Assembly (NCBI GenBank): GCA_937924855.1
Contig: CALEYQ010000080.1
Location: 62,001-126,000 of the forward strand
Reading direction: 5' to 3'
From: an uncultured Bacteroidota bacterium
GTDB taxonomy: Bacteria > Bacteroidota > Bacteroidia > JADZBD01
Length of the DNA stretch: 64,000 bases
The notes under the pieces were generated by a model. It was not told where the DNA came from. It made no database searches and was given only the letters and a program-made list of their open reading frames with translations. The position numbers and the translations under genes are program-made. Of this stretch, positions 35,326-44,715 are shown one piece after another (positions within the stretch are counted from its first letter, which is position 1; the number at the start of each line of letters is the position of its first letter).

Positions 35326-37263
35326 TTATTTCCCTTTCTCGATTTGAGAAGACAACTCTTCCCAGGCCTTCATCCGCGATTCCAGTTCAGCGCCGGATTT
35401 CTCATATCTTGCGTACAGGTCTTTATCGTTTAAAACCTGAGCACACAATACAGGGTCGGCCAACTTATTATTTATGTCGGCAATAAACACCTCAAGTTCC
35501 GAGATTTCCTTTTCGAGTTTATTCAATTCATTCTGAATTCGCCGCTGCTCCTTTTCCGCTTCCTTTTTTTCCTGAAAAGCAAGGTTTGCATCTGTGGGAA
35601 CCGGGGGTGGCGAGCTTTTCTTTTCCTGGTCCTTTTTCTCCAGCTCTTTCAAAGAGCGAATTTTCCGGGCCTGTATATATTCGTTTACATCACCAAGATA
35701 CTGATAAACGGTTCCGTTCCGGAATTCAAAAGTTTTGTTTGTCAGTCCTTGCAGAAAATCCCGGTCGTGGGAAACCACTATCAGGGTTCCATCGTATTTC
35801 ATCAGTGCTTTTTTCAACACCTCCTTGGAGCGCATATCCAGGTGATTGGTAAGTTCGTCCAGCACCAGGAGAGAATAAGGTTCCAACAATAATTTACACA
35901 TGGCCAGCCTCCCTTTCTCGCCTCCGGAAAGCACTTTAACCTTTTTATCAATGTCATCGGCACCGAACAAAAACGACCCTAACAGATTCCGCACCGATTT
36001 CCGGATATCGCCAATGGCAATGTCATCAATGGTTTCAAAAACAGTTTTGTTTTCATTCAGAATTTCCGCTGCATTCTGGGCATAGTAACCAATGTTTACA
36101 CTGGCTCCGATAGTTAAAGCTCCTTCGCCTTTCTCCACCCCTGCTATCAATTTTACCATTGTCGATTTTCCTTCTCCGTTTCTTCCGACAAAAGCAACTC
36201 GGTCGGATCGTTCAATGGTAAAATCAACCCCGGAAAAAATAGATCTGGTTTCATATTTCTTGGAAACTTTATCCGCTTCAACTACGGTTCGTCCGGAACG
36301 GGGTGCCGGGGGAAAGAAAAACCGAATGGCACTGGTGTCTTCATTATCAATTTCGATGGTTTCCAGCTTTTCAAGCTTTTTAATAAGCGATTGGGCAAAA
36401 CTTGCTTTGCTGGCCTTGGCCCTGTATTTGTCAATGAGAGCTTCGGTTTTGTCGATATATTTTTGCTGGTTCTTATAAGCAGCCATCTGAGTATCTCTCC
36501 TTTCCTTTCTCAATTCAAGGTAGCGGGAATAGTTGGCCTTATAATCGTGAATTTTACCCAGAGATATTTCCAGCGTTCTGTTCGTCAGATTATCTAAAAA
36601 AGCCCGGTCGTGGGAAACCATTACCACGGCTCCAAAATAATCTTTCAAAAATTCTTCAAGCCATTGGATAGACTCAATATCCAGATGGTTGGTCGGCTCG
36701 TCGAGCAATAATAAATTGGGGCGCTGCAAAAGCAATTTTGCAATTTCCACCCGCATCCGCCAGCCACCACTGAACTCATCCGTCAATCGGGAAAAATCTT
36801 CCCTTTTGAATCCAAGACCCAAAAGTGTTTTCTCAACTTCGGCATCTTTTGAATAAGCACCCGCCAAATTCAGCCTTTCGGTAATCTCGTGCAATTCATT
36901 TATCAAATTCATGTAGGCATCGGATTCATAATCCGTCCTGGTTACGAATTCCTCATTAATTTCCCTTTCCCTTTGTTCGAGTCTTAAAATTTCAGAAAAG
37001 GCCGACATGGCTTCATCGAAAACGGTCTTGCCCAGATTATGTTTCATGTCCTGGGGCAGGTAGCCTATTGTAAAGCCTTTGGGCATTGCTACTTCACCGC
37101 TATCGGGCTTTTGGTCACCGCATAGAATTTTCAACAGGGTGGACTTTCCTGCTCCGTTTCTTCCAGCCAGTCCGATCCTGTCCCTCTCATTAATAAGGAA
37201 TGATATGTCCTCATACAGAGGAACCCCTCCAAAACTTACCGTTAAATTATTTACTGAGATCAT
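35326..37263 (-). CDS. ABC-F family ATPase
   Basis: A cytosolic protein of 645 residues with two ABC domains and no membrane segment. Domain 1: GRNGAGKST, FSGGWRMRVEIAK, LLLDEPTNHLD. Domain 2: GRNGEGKST, LSGGEKGRLAMCK, LVLDELTNHLD. Between them is a charged linker rich in Lys/Arg/Gln (the P-site interaction motif region), and after domain 2 a coiled coil (about 555-640). ABC-F proteins act on the ribosome, relieving stalls or protecting against antibiotics; the C-terminal coiled coil is most like the Uup/YdiF groups. Which subgroup cannot be fixed. It overlaps the end of the SDR gene upstream by 17 bases. Confidence 0.92.
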   Translation of the reverse strand: MISVNNLTVSFGGVPLYEDISFLINERDRIGLAGRNGAGKSTLLKILCGDQKPDSGEVAMPKGFTIGYLPQDMKHNLGKTVFDEAMSAFSEILRLEQREREINEEFVTRTDYESDAYMNLINELHEITERLNLAGAYSKDAEVEKTLLGLGFKREDFSRLTDEFSGGWRMRVEIAKLLLQRPNLLLLDEPTNHLDIESIQWLEEFLKDYFGAVVMVSHDRAFLDNLTNRTLEISLGKIHDYKANYSRYLELRKERRDTQMAAYKNQQKYIDKTEALIDKYRAKASKASFAQSLIKKLEKLETIEIDNEDTSAIRFFFPPAPRSGRTVVEADKVSKKYETRSIFSGVDFTIERSDRVAFVGRNGEGKSTMVKLIAGVEKGEGALTIGASVNIGYYAQNAAEILNENKTVFETIDDIAIGDIRKSVRNLLGSFLFGADDIDKKVKVLSGGEKGRLAMCKLLLEPYSLLVLDELTNHLDMRSKEVLKKALMKYDGTLIVVSHDRDFLQGLTNKTFEFRNGTVYQYLGDVNEYIQARKIRSLKELEKKDQEKKSSPPPVPTDANLAFQEKKEAEKEQRRIQNELNKLEKEISELEVFIADINNKLADPVLCAQVLNDKDLYARYEKSGAELESRMKAWEELSSQIEKGK

Positions 37264-37924
37264 TGTAAATCGACATTATTTCATCATTTTCCACTACAAA
37301 GGTACCTTCTTTTTCTTCCTTTGCCAATTCAGCCATAACCGTAGCCACGGCACGGGCATTTACCGCCCGGTACTTTTTGAGCTTCCCAATAAGCATAAAA
37401 GAAAAGAGTGGAAGAATAAGCTGCATCAGTTTTTCGCCGAATCGCAGTTCCTTTCTTTCTCCCAGTAAAAGGCCGGGTCTCAAAACAACCAGCTGGAAAA
37501 AATTCATTTCTCTCAGTTTCTTTTCAGTTTCGCCCTTTACCCGGAGGTAAAAATTCCCGGTATCAGGATCGGCTCCCAGGGAAGATTGAAAAAAGAACCG
37601 GCTACCCTGCTTTTGGGAGAAAATACCGGCTAAGGAAAGTGGAATTCCGACATCTATCCGGTAAAATTCTTCCCGGCTTCCGGCTTTATTGATGGTAGTT
37701 CCAAAAAGACAAAATACATCGGCCCTTTCAAATCCATTCGAAAAACCCTCCACATACCTTTCATCGTGTGCAACAACAACTTCTCTAGCTTCCAATGTTT
37801 GGGGCTTGGTTCTTCCCAGGAGGACTATTTTGGAATAAATACCATCCCGGTTTAGAATTGTCCTAAGGAAACTTCCGGTTAGCCCGGAAAAACCCAGAAT
37901 TATGGCAGTATCATTTCTTTTCAT
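37247..37924 (-). CDS. NAD(P)-binding SDR-like protein, HTATIP2 type
   Basis: From the ATG at 37922-37924 the protein is 225 residues. It has a Rossmann nucleotide-binding start (AIILGFSGLTGSFL), then DVFCLFGTTINKAGS, QSSLGADPDTGNFYLRVKGETEK with a YxxxK-like YLRVK, and VVLRPGLLLGERKE. These match the atypical SDR group of human HTATIP2/TIP30 and bacterial YbjT-like proteins; substrate unknown. It overlaps the upstream YdjM-family gene by 14 bases and the ABC-F gene downstream by 17 bases. The longer frame to 37990 runs inside the upstream gene. Confidence 0.82.
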   Translation of the reverse strand: MKRNDTAIILGFSGLTGSFLRTILNRDGIYSKIVLLGRTKPQTLEAREVVVAHDERYVEGFSNGFERADVFCLFGTTINKAGSREEFYRIDVGIPLSLAGIFSQKQGSRFFFQSSLGADPDTGNFYLRVKGETEKKLREMNFFQLVVLRPGLLLGERKELRFGEKLMQLILPLFSFMLIGKLKKYRAVNARAVATVMAELAKEEKEGTFVVENDEIMSIYNDLSK

Positions 37925-38924
37925 GAAAAATTCTTCCCCATATGGTATTAAAATATTCGAACCGGGCCCTTCTCCAGTTTCCCTTTTCAACGATCAGGGT
38001 TCCGTTATCGGAGGAAGACAAAAGAAAGGAAAATACGAAGGGCGCCTGAGGATCCACCCAACCTCCCATTTGTCCAAACCGTAAATCACACAAATACAAT
38101 CCATCCGTTTGCGGGTCAACCAGGTAAAAACCTTTGGTAAAACTTATTAGTTTCTCAAGGTCGGGAACCGTTCCAAATTTTTCCAGTAACTCTTTTCGGG
38201 CAGGAATAAAGCTGAAATCAGGTTTGGATTTATCAAAAACAGAACGGTAAGACACATAATATCCCGAATCCACATCCGCAACATATCCTGACAGGAAGGA
38301 GTTCAGGGGGGTTGCAAAAGCCATATCTTTCACGGGAACAATCCCCTTTTCTTCCAGCGATTTCCGAAGGGCGTGCACATTCAGTTGTTGGGTGAGAACC
38401 GTAAATAACAAGTAGGCAGTTGAAATTAAAACTCCCCTTTTTGCCCAGGAAAATCTGGCCTCATGATTCCTGCCTGCCCGCAGCACCATTATGATGCAAA
38501 AAAGAAAAGGAAGCGTATAAAGGGGATCAATTATGAAAATGGAATTTATGTCGAAGCGGTAGTCGGAAAAGGGAAGAAATAAGGGGGTTCCGTATCCGGT
38601 AAAAGCATCGAGGAGTGGATGCGTAAAAATTCCACAAAACGATAAAACAATCCAATCTCTTAGTCTTGCGGCTGAAGTGGGATGGATTTTTCGGATGAGA
38701 AAACCCAACATGGGGGCCACCAAAAAGGCGAAGAAAACAGAGTGTGAATAACCACGGTGGACAAAGAGTTGATCAACCGGTGAAAAAAAAGGATTTAATA
38801 CAACATCAAGGTCAGGAATGGTTCCTGCCACCCCACCCCAAAAAAGGGCTTTATTTCCTGCTTTTCTTCCCAGGACTAATTCACCGCATGCGGCACCCAG
38901 AACTATTTGTGTCAGCGAATCCAA
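37911..38924 (-). CDS. YdjM/LexA-binding-type inner-membrane metal-dependent hydrolase family
   Basis: A 337-residue membrane protein of the PF04307 (DUF457/YdjM) family. It begins MDSLTQIVLGAACGE, the typical family start, here on a TTG codon (38922-38924); an in-frame TAA lies four codons upstream, so this start is nearly forced. Conserved polar residues are PDLD, HRGYSHSVF and FTHPLLDAFTGYGT, the presumed metal site. Four or so hydrophobic helices span the N-terminal 190 residues, followed by a soluble C-terminal domain. E. coli YdjM is LexA-regulated, but I found no SOS box here. Function is not established; related proteins are called phospholipase- or hydrolase-like. Confidence 0.83.
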   Translation of the reverse strand: MDSLTQIVLGAACGELVLGRKAGNKALFWGGVAGTIPDLDVVLNPFFSPVDQLFVHRGYSHSVFFAFLVAPMLGFLIRKIHPTSAARLRDWIVLSFCGIFTHPLLDAFTGYGTPLFLPFSDYRFDINSIFIIDPLYTLPFLFCIIMVLRAGRNHEARFSWAKRGVLISTAYLLFTVLTQQLNVHALRKSLEEKGIVPVKDMAFATPLNSFLSGYVADVDSGYYVSYRSVFDKSKPDFSFIPARKELLEKFGTVPDLEKLISFTKGFYLVDPQTDGLYLCDLRFGQMGGWVDPQAPFVFSFLLSSSDNGTLIVEKGNWRRARFEYFNTIWGRIFHEKK

Positions 38925-38970
38925 GGGGCAAAATTAATCATATAAAGCGGGGTAATTTATATATTTAAGC

Positions 38971-39636
38971 ATGGTAAAAACTGAAAAATCAACCTTTCAA
39001 TTCCTTTCGGAACTGAAGAAAAACAATAACAAAAAATGGTTCGACCGAAATCGGGACAGGTATCTCCAGGCCAAAAAGAATGCAGAAGAAATTTCAGCCT
39101 TAATGCAGCAGATATTATCCAGGTCGGACGCTTCTTTTCGGACCCTAGATCCCAAAAAATGTCTTTTCAGAATTTTCAGGGATGTGAGATTTTCTAAAGA
39201 CAAGCGTCCCTATAAAACGCATTTTGGCATTTGGATGACTCCGGGAGGCAAGGATCCGTTTTCTCCGGGGTATTACCTGCATATTGAACCCGGCGATTCA
39301 TTTTTTGCCGGTGGGTTGTATATGCCACAAGGAGAGGCCTTATTTAAGGTCAGGCAGGAAATCGATTACAACCTGAGGGATTTCAAAGCCTTACTTAAGC
39401 AAAGTGCCTTCAAAAAGCACTTTAAGGGCTTGGATGAATCGGAGCGATTGAAAAAGGCCCCTCGGGGTTTTGACCCGGAAAGTCCGGCCCTGGAATTTTT
39501 AAAAATGAAAAGCTTTACCGCTTCTTCGGTTATTTCCGGTTCTCAAATGACGGGTTCCGGATTAGAAAAACAACTTGAAGCCAAAATAAAAGCTCTTAAG
39601 CCCTTACATTGCTTTTTACGGGAGGCTCTGGCATAA
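38971..39636 (+). CDS. DUF2461 family protein
   Basis: A 221-residue cytosolic protein of the DUF2461/TIGR02453 family. Landmarks are FLSELKKNNNKKWFDRNRDRY at the N-terminus, FRIFRDVRFSKDKRPYKTHFG (about 69-89), and YYLHIEPGDSFFAGGLYMP (about 104-122). The family is widespread but its function is not known. It is monocistronic and ends at a strong terminator shared with the convergent gldN. Confidence 0.88.
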   Translation: MVKTEKSTFQFLSELKKNNNKKWFDRNRDRYLQAKKNAEEISALMQQILSRSDASFRTLDPKKCLFRIFRDVRFSKDKRPYKTHFGIWMTPGGKDPFSPGYYLHIEPGDSFFAGGLYMPQGEALFKVRQEIDYNLRDFKALLKQSAFKKHFKGLDESERLKKAPRGFDPESPALEFLKMKSFTASSVISGSQMTGSGLEKQLEAKIKALKPLHCFLREALA

Positions 39637-39662
39637 AAAAACTCCCGTTTCCGGGAGTTTTT
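39635..39662. terminator. Bidirectional intrinsic terminator between DUF2461 gene and gldN
   Basis: CTCCCG (39642-39647), a 4-base loop, and CGGGAG (39652-39657) are flanked by A-run and T-run, so both strands give a GC stem followed by U residues. It can end transcription of the plus-strand DUF2461 gene and of the minus-strand gldKLMN operon. Confidence 0.8.
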
Positions 39663-39682
39663 AAAAAAGTTCTGCGATGGGT

Positions 39683-40549
39683 TTAGAAGTGCCACAAATC
39701 GTGCTCTATAATAAACAGATCGTCTTTAATACGGTCGGCTTCGAGGAGGGCGTCGATATTCTGGGCATACTGATAAACCTGACGGTTGTAAACGTTACTT
39801 TCCTTAAAAATAAAACTTGAGAAAAGTCGCTTATGGAAAATGTCGTCGAAGGTTCTTCGTTCTGCGTCGTTAAAGCGGTTAAACACTTCGTACTGGGCGA
39901 AATAAGGGCGACATTCGGGGAAATAAAGCCAGAATAGGGCTTCATAGGACCGGAATTCACCTGTATTTTCATCTTTCTTTTCAATAAGAGGACAAATGCC
40001 AATAATACGAACATCCATTACCGACCTTTGCTTATCAAAAAACCAGTCTTCTTTCACCCAATATCTCACCACCTGTTGCGATTCAATAGCTCTTGGAACG
40101 AGGATGGTATCGATATCACCGGTATTAGGGTTTTGCGAATAGGATGTATCCATCCGGTTCAGCTTTGCCTTAACCTGGGAAAGGGGCATTTCGTACTGAA
40201 ATTCATCATCGAACACCGGATTATCATAAGCGTGCAGGGCACCCTCTTCCAGTCCTTTCTTAATAATATAGAAAAGGCTGAAGCGATTCTTTTTGGGTTC
40301 GTTTTCGTAATTGTAGATCGGGAGGTTTAATTTTTCCCTAACATCAATTACTCTCCAGATTCTTTTTGCCCACATTACATCGGCCTCTCTTAGGAAGGTG
40401 TAATCAATCGGCTTCCTGTGGTTGATATGCTCACGCACATAGGGTCCGTCTCTCGGCGCATTCGGGTTGATTACCGATTGCGCATCCAGAGTTCCCGGAA
40501 CAACCAGGAAAAGGAGGGCAAACAGGACAACGCTGATGAATTTTTTCAT
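39683..40549 (-). CDS. gldN: Type IX secretion / gliding motility protein GldN
   Basis: A periplasmic component of the T9SS that forms the outer-membrane-associated ring with the lipoprotein GldK. The 288-residue protein has a signal peptide (1-23, ending LDA-Q) and the family segments MWAKRIWRVIDVREKLNLP and IGICPLIEKKDENTGE. Length and composition match GldN/PorN. It is last in the porP-gldK-gldL-gldM-gldN series, 10 bases after gldM, and ends at the terminator 39635-39662. Confidence 0.95.
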   Translation of the reverse strand: MKKFISVVLFALLFLVVPGTLDAQSVINPNAPRDGPYVREHINHRKPIDYTFLREADVMWAKRIWRVIDVREKLNLPIYNYENEPKKNRFSLFYIIKKGLEEGALHAYDNPVFDDEFQYEMPLSQVKAKLNRMDTSYSQNPNTGDIDTILVPRAIESQQVVRYWVKEDWFFDKQRSVMDVRIIGICPLIEKKDENTGEFRSYEALFWLYFPECRPYFAQYEVFNRFNDAERRTFDDIFHKRLFSSFIFKESNVYNRQVYQYAQNIDALLEADRIKDDLFIIEHDLWHF

Positions 40550-40559
40550 GGCTTTTATT

Positions 40560-42179
40560 TTAAATTACTTTCAGAGCCAATCCGGGAATGGTTCGAATCG
40601 ACCCATCGGGTCCTTTAACCTTTACCTGATCGATATAAACTTTAGAACCGGATTTTGATTTTGAAAGTATCATTTTCTGTTCAGCCGATACCATATTTCC
40701 ATTAGATTTGGCTGTAGCTTCCACGCCACCTACGGTCATCGACAATTCGAAGGAAAGCACAATAAATTTCAGGTCGAAATCAAAGTTTTCCATATTGGCA
40801 ATAACACCCTGGGCAGCCAGAAGGTCAGATTTATTTACCGCGGCAGATGCTTTTTTGCCGGCGAAGAATGCAACAGGATCGGGTACTTGTTTTACCCTGA
40901 ACTCAAAAGTTCCCATGGGTTTCATGGAACCATTGAAATCAGCAGATACCGAAACGATTGCTTTGTTTCCGCTTTGCACACGGGCAACGAAATTACCTTT
41001 TCCACCGCTGGCAGAAAGCGAGCCATTGCTGATGGTGGCTCTCACCTTATCGGGAGGAACACCGGGAACTGAAACAGATATTGGGTTTTCCACACCGATA
41101 TAAAGCACGTTCATTTTGGTTGGAGAAACCACCGCAGCGGGCCGCGCTCCAATGAAGGTAGATTTGAAGGGATAATACTTAAACGTATTATCCGCCGGAT
41201 TTTTTACCCGGATCAAACCTGAAAACTTGTTCTCCCCTTCAGAGAAATCCTTTCGCTGATAAACTCCCACACCCCTGTCCACAACTACGGTGGTGGAATC
41301 ATAAACCACACCGGGCTTTGGAGCAAAAAGAGTAGTATCGATTTCACCAAGTAATACGGTGGGATTAGAGGTGGTACTGAAAGCAGCAACGAAAATTTCA
41401 GCACTATACTGATCGCCGGTCAGAACGTAGTTGGAATTTGCCACCACACGGGCTGCGAGAGTGTCAAATTTAAAGGAGCCTACATCAATCCGGTTATACA
41501 GCGCTTTCAAAACATCAGCCTCGGCATTTTTTACTTCATTCTGAATTCGTGAAAGAATTGCAATAACGGCAGCTACGGGAATGTGATAAAAATTATTTTG
41601 TTCCCAGCTAACTACTTTTTCTTCAACTACCGAAAACATGTCATCGGTATTCAAACCGCTGAGTTGCATGGTTGCGCGGTCCTTGTCATCAAGCAAGGCG
41701 AGCAACTTGTTTTTGTAATCACCCAGCCGAGCTTTAAGAGTTTTAGATTCCCCGGTAATATTACCCGGATCAGAACCAATCATGTAGTTGGTTGTAGCGT
41801 CGTATTCGTCCTTTTTTGCCATCCATTCGATGGAAAGGGTATCCGCCACATTTTTTTCAACCTGTTGTGATTGCTGAATTACATTTGATTTGATTTCCTT
41901 GATATATTCAAACATTTCCTTTGAGGCCGACACAGCGGATTGGGCTTTGTCAAAAAAGGGTTTTACCTTCTTTTCATCATTCATCATTGCCTTCTGAAAG
42001 TCCATCATTGTAACCTCATTCTTTGCAGCGAAGTTCATGTTTGTACTTTCCAGTCCGGTATTGATAATGGCGAAAGCATTAAGGATTTCTTTGGATACGT
42101 TTAACGCAAGCAGAGCGGTCAGTACGAGGTACATCATACCGATCATCTTTTGCCTGGGCGTTTCTTTACCACCAGCCAT
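40560..42179 (-). CDS. gldM: Type IX secretion / gliding motility motor protein GldM
   Basis: With GldL it forms the proton-driven inner-membrane motor that powers T9SS export and gliding. The 539-residue protein starts AGGKETPRQKMIGMMYLVLTALLALNVSKEIL, a single transmembrane helix at about 13-32, followed by a long periplasmic region of four domains reaching the GldK/GldN ring. Segments such as LYIGVENPISVSVPG and the final Ig-like domain fit GldM/PorM. It follows gldL after 62 bases. Confidence 0.96.
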   Translation of the reverse strand: MAGGKETPRQKMIGMMYLVLTALLALNVSKEILNAFAIINTGLESTNMNFAAKNEVTMMDFQKAMMNDEKKVKPFFDKAQSAVSASKEMFEYIKEIKSNVIQQSQQVEKNVADTLSIEWMAKKDEYDATTNYMIGSDPGNITGESKTLKARLGDYKNKLLALLDDKDRATMQLSGLNTDDMFSVVEEKVVSWEQNNFYHIPVAAVIAILSRIQNEVKNAEADVLKALYNRIDVGSFKFDTLAARVVANSNYVLTGDQYSAEIFVAAFSTTSNPTVLLGEIDTTLFAPKPGVVYDSTTVVVDRGVGVYQRKDFSEGENKFSGLIRVKNPADNTFKYYPFKSTFIGARPAAVVSPTKMNVLYIGVENPISVSVPGVPPDKVRATISNGSLSASGGKGNFVARVQSGNKAIVSVSADFNGSMKPMGTFEFRVKQVPDPVAFFAGKKASAAVNKSDLLAAQGVIANMENFDFDLKFIVLSFELSMTVGGVEATAKSNGNMVSAEQKMILSKSKSGSKVYIDQVKVKGPDGSIRTIPGLALKVI

Positions 42180-42241
42180 TTCCTATAATAGTTTTAAATC
42201 GTTCAACTTAAATATAAAAAGCTCAAGGTTTTCCGTTTCGC

Positions 42242-43057
42242 TTATTTCCGAACATTCATGGCAGTAAGCATATTGCCATAAACGGTGTTCAGAGATTCAA
42301 GATTTGCAGCGAGTGTGGAAATTTCCTGCTTATACCGGTGTGTATCATCAACGGTGGCGGTAAGATTTGCCATAACCTGTTCGATGGTTTCATACATCCG
42401 GTTGGTAGCCTTAAGGTGATCTTCAGAACCGCGAAGTTGCAATTCATATACGGCATTCAAAGCAGATAGGTTCTTGGACACTTTGGATAACTGCTCTCCG
42501 AATGAAGCACCATCCTCTTGGGTAAGGGTAAGGCCCATTAAAGACTCCGAAGCTTTTGAATAGCTAGAAGAGAGTTGTTTAACACTCGATGAGGCAGCGC
42601 GAACGCTGTCAACATACTCGTTGGTAGCTACGCTGGCCTCAGCAATATTGCTGATTTTGCTGGCCTGATCACCCAGGTTTTTCATTCCTTCTCCAAGGCT
42701 TGCAATAAGGTCGGGGCCAATTTTAGCCTCTTCAAGCATATTATCAAGCTGCTCGGTAATGGAAAGCTTTTCTTCTTCTGCAGGCAGTTCTTCCTTTTCA
42801 CCGTGCTCGTCACCATGCATGCCGGCAAGTTCGGGATAAACCAAACTCCAGTCCACTTCCTCGTGGATGGGTTCAAAAGCCGAGAAGGCAAAAATTACGG
42901 CTTCAGTACTTAGACCTACAATCAGCAGTAATCCTGCAAACGGCCAGTGCTGAATTTTAAAAAGTGCTCCTACAATTACCACGGAAGCTCCCAAACCGTA
43001 TAGTTTGGCCATAAACTTCTTCCACTTCCGGGTTCCTGGTCTGAAATCTTTGAACAT
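42242..43057 (-). CDS. gldL: Type IX secretion / gliding motility motor protein GldL
   Basis: The inner-membrane stator partner of GldM. Two transmembrane helices lie at about 19-36 and 40-60 (LYGLGASVVIVGALFKIQHW and LLLIVGLSTEAVIFAFSAFEP). The membrane-buried Glu at about residue 52 and Lys at about 34 correspond to polar residues reported to be important for motor function in Flavobacterium GldL. A cytoplasmic helical C-terminal domain follows. The 271-residue length is slightly longer than Flavobacterium GldL. ATG at 43055-43057. Confidence 0.95.
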   Translation of the reverse strand: MFKDFRPGTRKWKKFMAKLYGLGASVVIVGALFKIQHWPFAGLLLIVGLSTEAVIFAFSAFEPIHEEVDWSLVYPELAGMHGDEHGEKEELPAEEEKLSITEQLDNMLEEAKIGPDLIASLGEGMKNLGDQASKISNIAEASVATNEYVDSVRAASSSVKQLSSSYSKASESLMGLTLTQEDGASFGEQLSKVSKNLSALNAVYELQLRGSEDHLKATNRMYETIEQVMANLTATVDDTHRYKQEISTLAANLESLNTVYGNMLTAMNVRK

Positions 43058-43139
43058 AAGCGTTGGTTTTTGTTTGGGTTAGTAATCGGTTTTGGTTAAT
43101 TGTTATTCTCGTTGCTAAGATAAAAATATATTGAGCCGG

Positions 43140-44573
43140 TTATATATCATCTCCTTTATCGCGACCCAAATAGGTCATAACGCACCTGAAGCCTATGTAA
43201 CATTTGGCCGTATCCTGATATTCGTAGGTTCGGGTAGCAGTTTGCAGGTAAAAACCAATGTCTTTCCAGCTTCCGCCACGGATAACTTTCCGTTTCATTA
43301 CCGATGGGTCGCTTTCTTTGGCATCATATACATAATCCGGGTTCAGATCATGTGAAAAATCATAAGCTCCTTCATCAAATGCATTGCTGGTCCATTCCGC
43401 TGCATTTCCAGCCATACAATACAAACCAAATTCGTTAGGAGAGTACGAAGTAACTTTTACCGTGTGGAATCCACCATCTACGAAATAAGATCCGCGCATG
43501 GGTTTAAAGTTTCCAAGGAAACACCCACGGATATTACGGATATAAGGACCTCCCCATGGGTATGGGCTCAAATCAAGACCTCCCCTTGCGGCATATTCCC
43601 ATTCAGATTCGGTGGGAAGACGGAAATCATTGACGATAGTCCGGCCGATAGATGTGAAAAATCCATCGAGTAGCTGAGTTCTCCAGATACAAAAGGCCTT
43701 TGCCTGCTTCCAGGTAATTCCCACAACGGGATACTGGTCATAAGCCGGATGCCAGAAATAATTATTGGTCATGGGCTCGTTGAAACTGTAGGTAAAATCG
43801 AGAACCCAGGCCAAAGTATCGGGATACACATTAATTACATCCTTAATAATAAACACCTTCCGGTCTTTTCCGGGAACCCCGTTAACGGTATAGGCACCCA
43901 GGGAAGTGTCGGCGGTGGAAAATCCAATGCCATTGATAAACATTTTGCCATCTTCATCCGGATCGGGATCCTGTGATTTTTTCCACTGGAAGCGATTTTC
44001 CTTCCGGGCAGCATTTCTCAGGTCAAGCCAATAGTAGGCATAGTTTAATTTGCGGGAATCTATTTCCTTGCGCTTCCAGTATCTTTCTCTGGCAGGCAGG
44101 TAAAGATCTTCCAGAATCTGACGATATTCCTCGTCTTCGCTATCCCACTTAATCTTTGTACCCCATGAAATAGGAGGAGGATCGGGATAGGGCTCACCCA
44201 CCAAAATTGGATTATCGGCAAAATAGTCTTCTTCAGCAACCAGATATTCTTCAATACCTGCGTTTGCCAGCAGACGACGTGCCAGGGAGTCGCGAACCCA
44301 GTATACGAACTGGCGGTACTCATTATTGGTTATTTCGGTTTCATCAATGTAGAATGCCTGCACAGAAACCGTTTTAGATTTTTGTGTAAACGCATAGGGG
44401 ATATCCTGGTCGGAAGCACCCATGTTAAAACTGCCGGGCGGGCAGTAAAGCATTCCGTAGGGATCGTAGTCATACCACTGTTCCCTGTTCTGAACACCGA
44501 TAAGCTCTCCATTGCCTTGGTTGCAAGAGGCCAGCACTGCACCCAATAAGCCGATCAAGAGTAACTTTTTCAT
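43140..44573 (-). CDS. gldK: Type IX secretion / gliding motility lipoprotein GldK
   Basis: An outer-membrane lipoprotein that forms the T9SS ring with GldN. The 477-residue precursor has a lipobox LASC with the lipidated Cys at 17 and a formylglycine-generating-enzyme-like (SUMF1) fold, recognisable from FYIDETEITNNEYRQFV, PVVGITWKQAKAFCIWR, LPTESEWEYAARGG, NAAEWTSNAF and KVIRGGSWKD. In GldK this fold is structural; catalytic Cys residues for sulfatase activation are not expected to function. It is preceded by a 142-base spacer from porP that contains a strong hairpin. Confidence 0.95.
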   Translation of the reverse strand: MKKLLLIGLLGAVLASCNQGNGELIGVQNREQWYDYDPYGMLYCPPGSFNMGASDQDIPYAFTQKSKTVSVQAFYIDETEITNNEYRQFVYWVRDSLARRLLANAGIEEYLVAEEDYFADNPILVGEPYPDPPPISWGTKIKWDSEDEEYRQILEDLYLPARERYWKRKEIDSRKLNYAYYWLDLRNAARKENRFQWKKSQDPDPDEDGKMFINGIGFSTADTSLGAYTVNGVPGKDRKVFIIKDVINVYPDTLAWVLDFTYSFNEPMTNNYFWHPAYDQYPVVGITWKQAKAFCIWRTQLLDGFFTSIGRTIVNDFRLPTESEWEYAARGGLDLSPYPWGGPYIRNIRGCFLGNFKPMRGSYFVDGGFHTVKVTSYSPNEFGLYCMAGNAAEWTSNAFDEGAYDFSHDLNPDYVYDAKESDPSVMKRKVIRGGSWKDIGFYLQTATRTYEYQDTAKCYIGFRCVMTYLGRDKGDDI

Positions 44574-44623
44574 GGTCTCGTTTTTAGTAATCGTTTTTCT
44601 TTGTGGTCTGTATTTACTTGAAA

Positions 44624-44651
44624 ATCACCATATTTAGTAAAATATGATGAT
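44624..44651 (-). other. 12-bp RNA hairpin between porP and gldK
   Basis: On the minus strand ATCATCATATTT, loop TACT, AAATATGGTGAT pairs at all 12 positions if one U-G wobble is allowed, and is followed by TTTTC. It lies in the spacer between porP and gldK, 50 bases before the gldK ATG. It could be a weak terminator, an RNA-stability element or a processing site. The rest of 44574-44715 shows no clear promoter. Confidence 0.55.
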
Positions 44652-44715
44652 CTTCCGAAGCAATACAGAGTTGCTTTAACGGCAGTTTTTAGATAAGGTT
44701 ACAAAAATCTTTAAA

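Noticed and set aside
40580..40605. GGTTCGAATC, resembling a tRNA T-arm
   Set aside because: It lies inside gldM, is in frame with its conserved C-terminus, and no acceptor or anticodon arms can be drawn around it.
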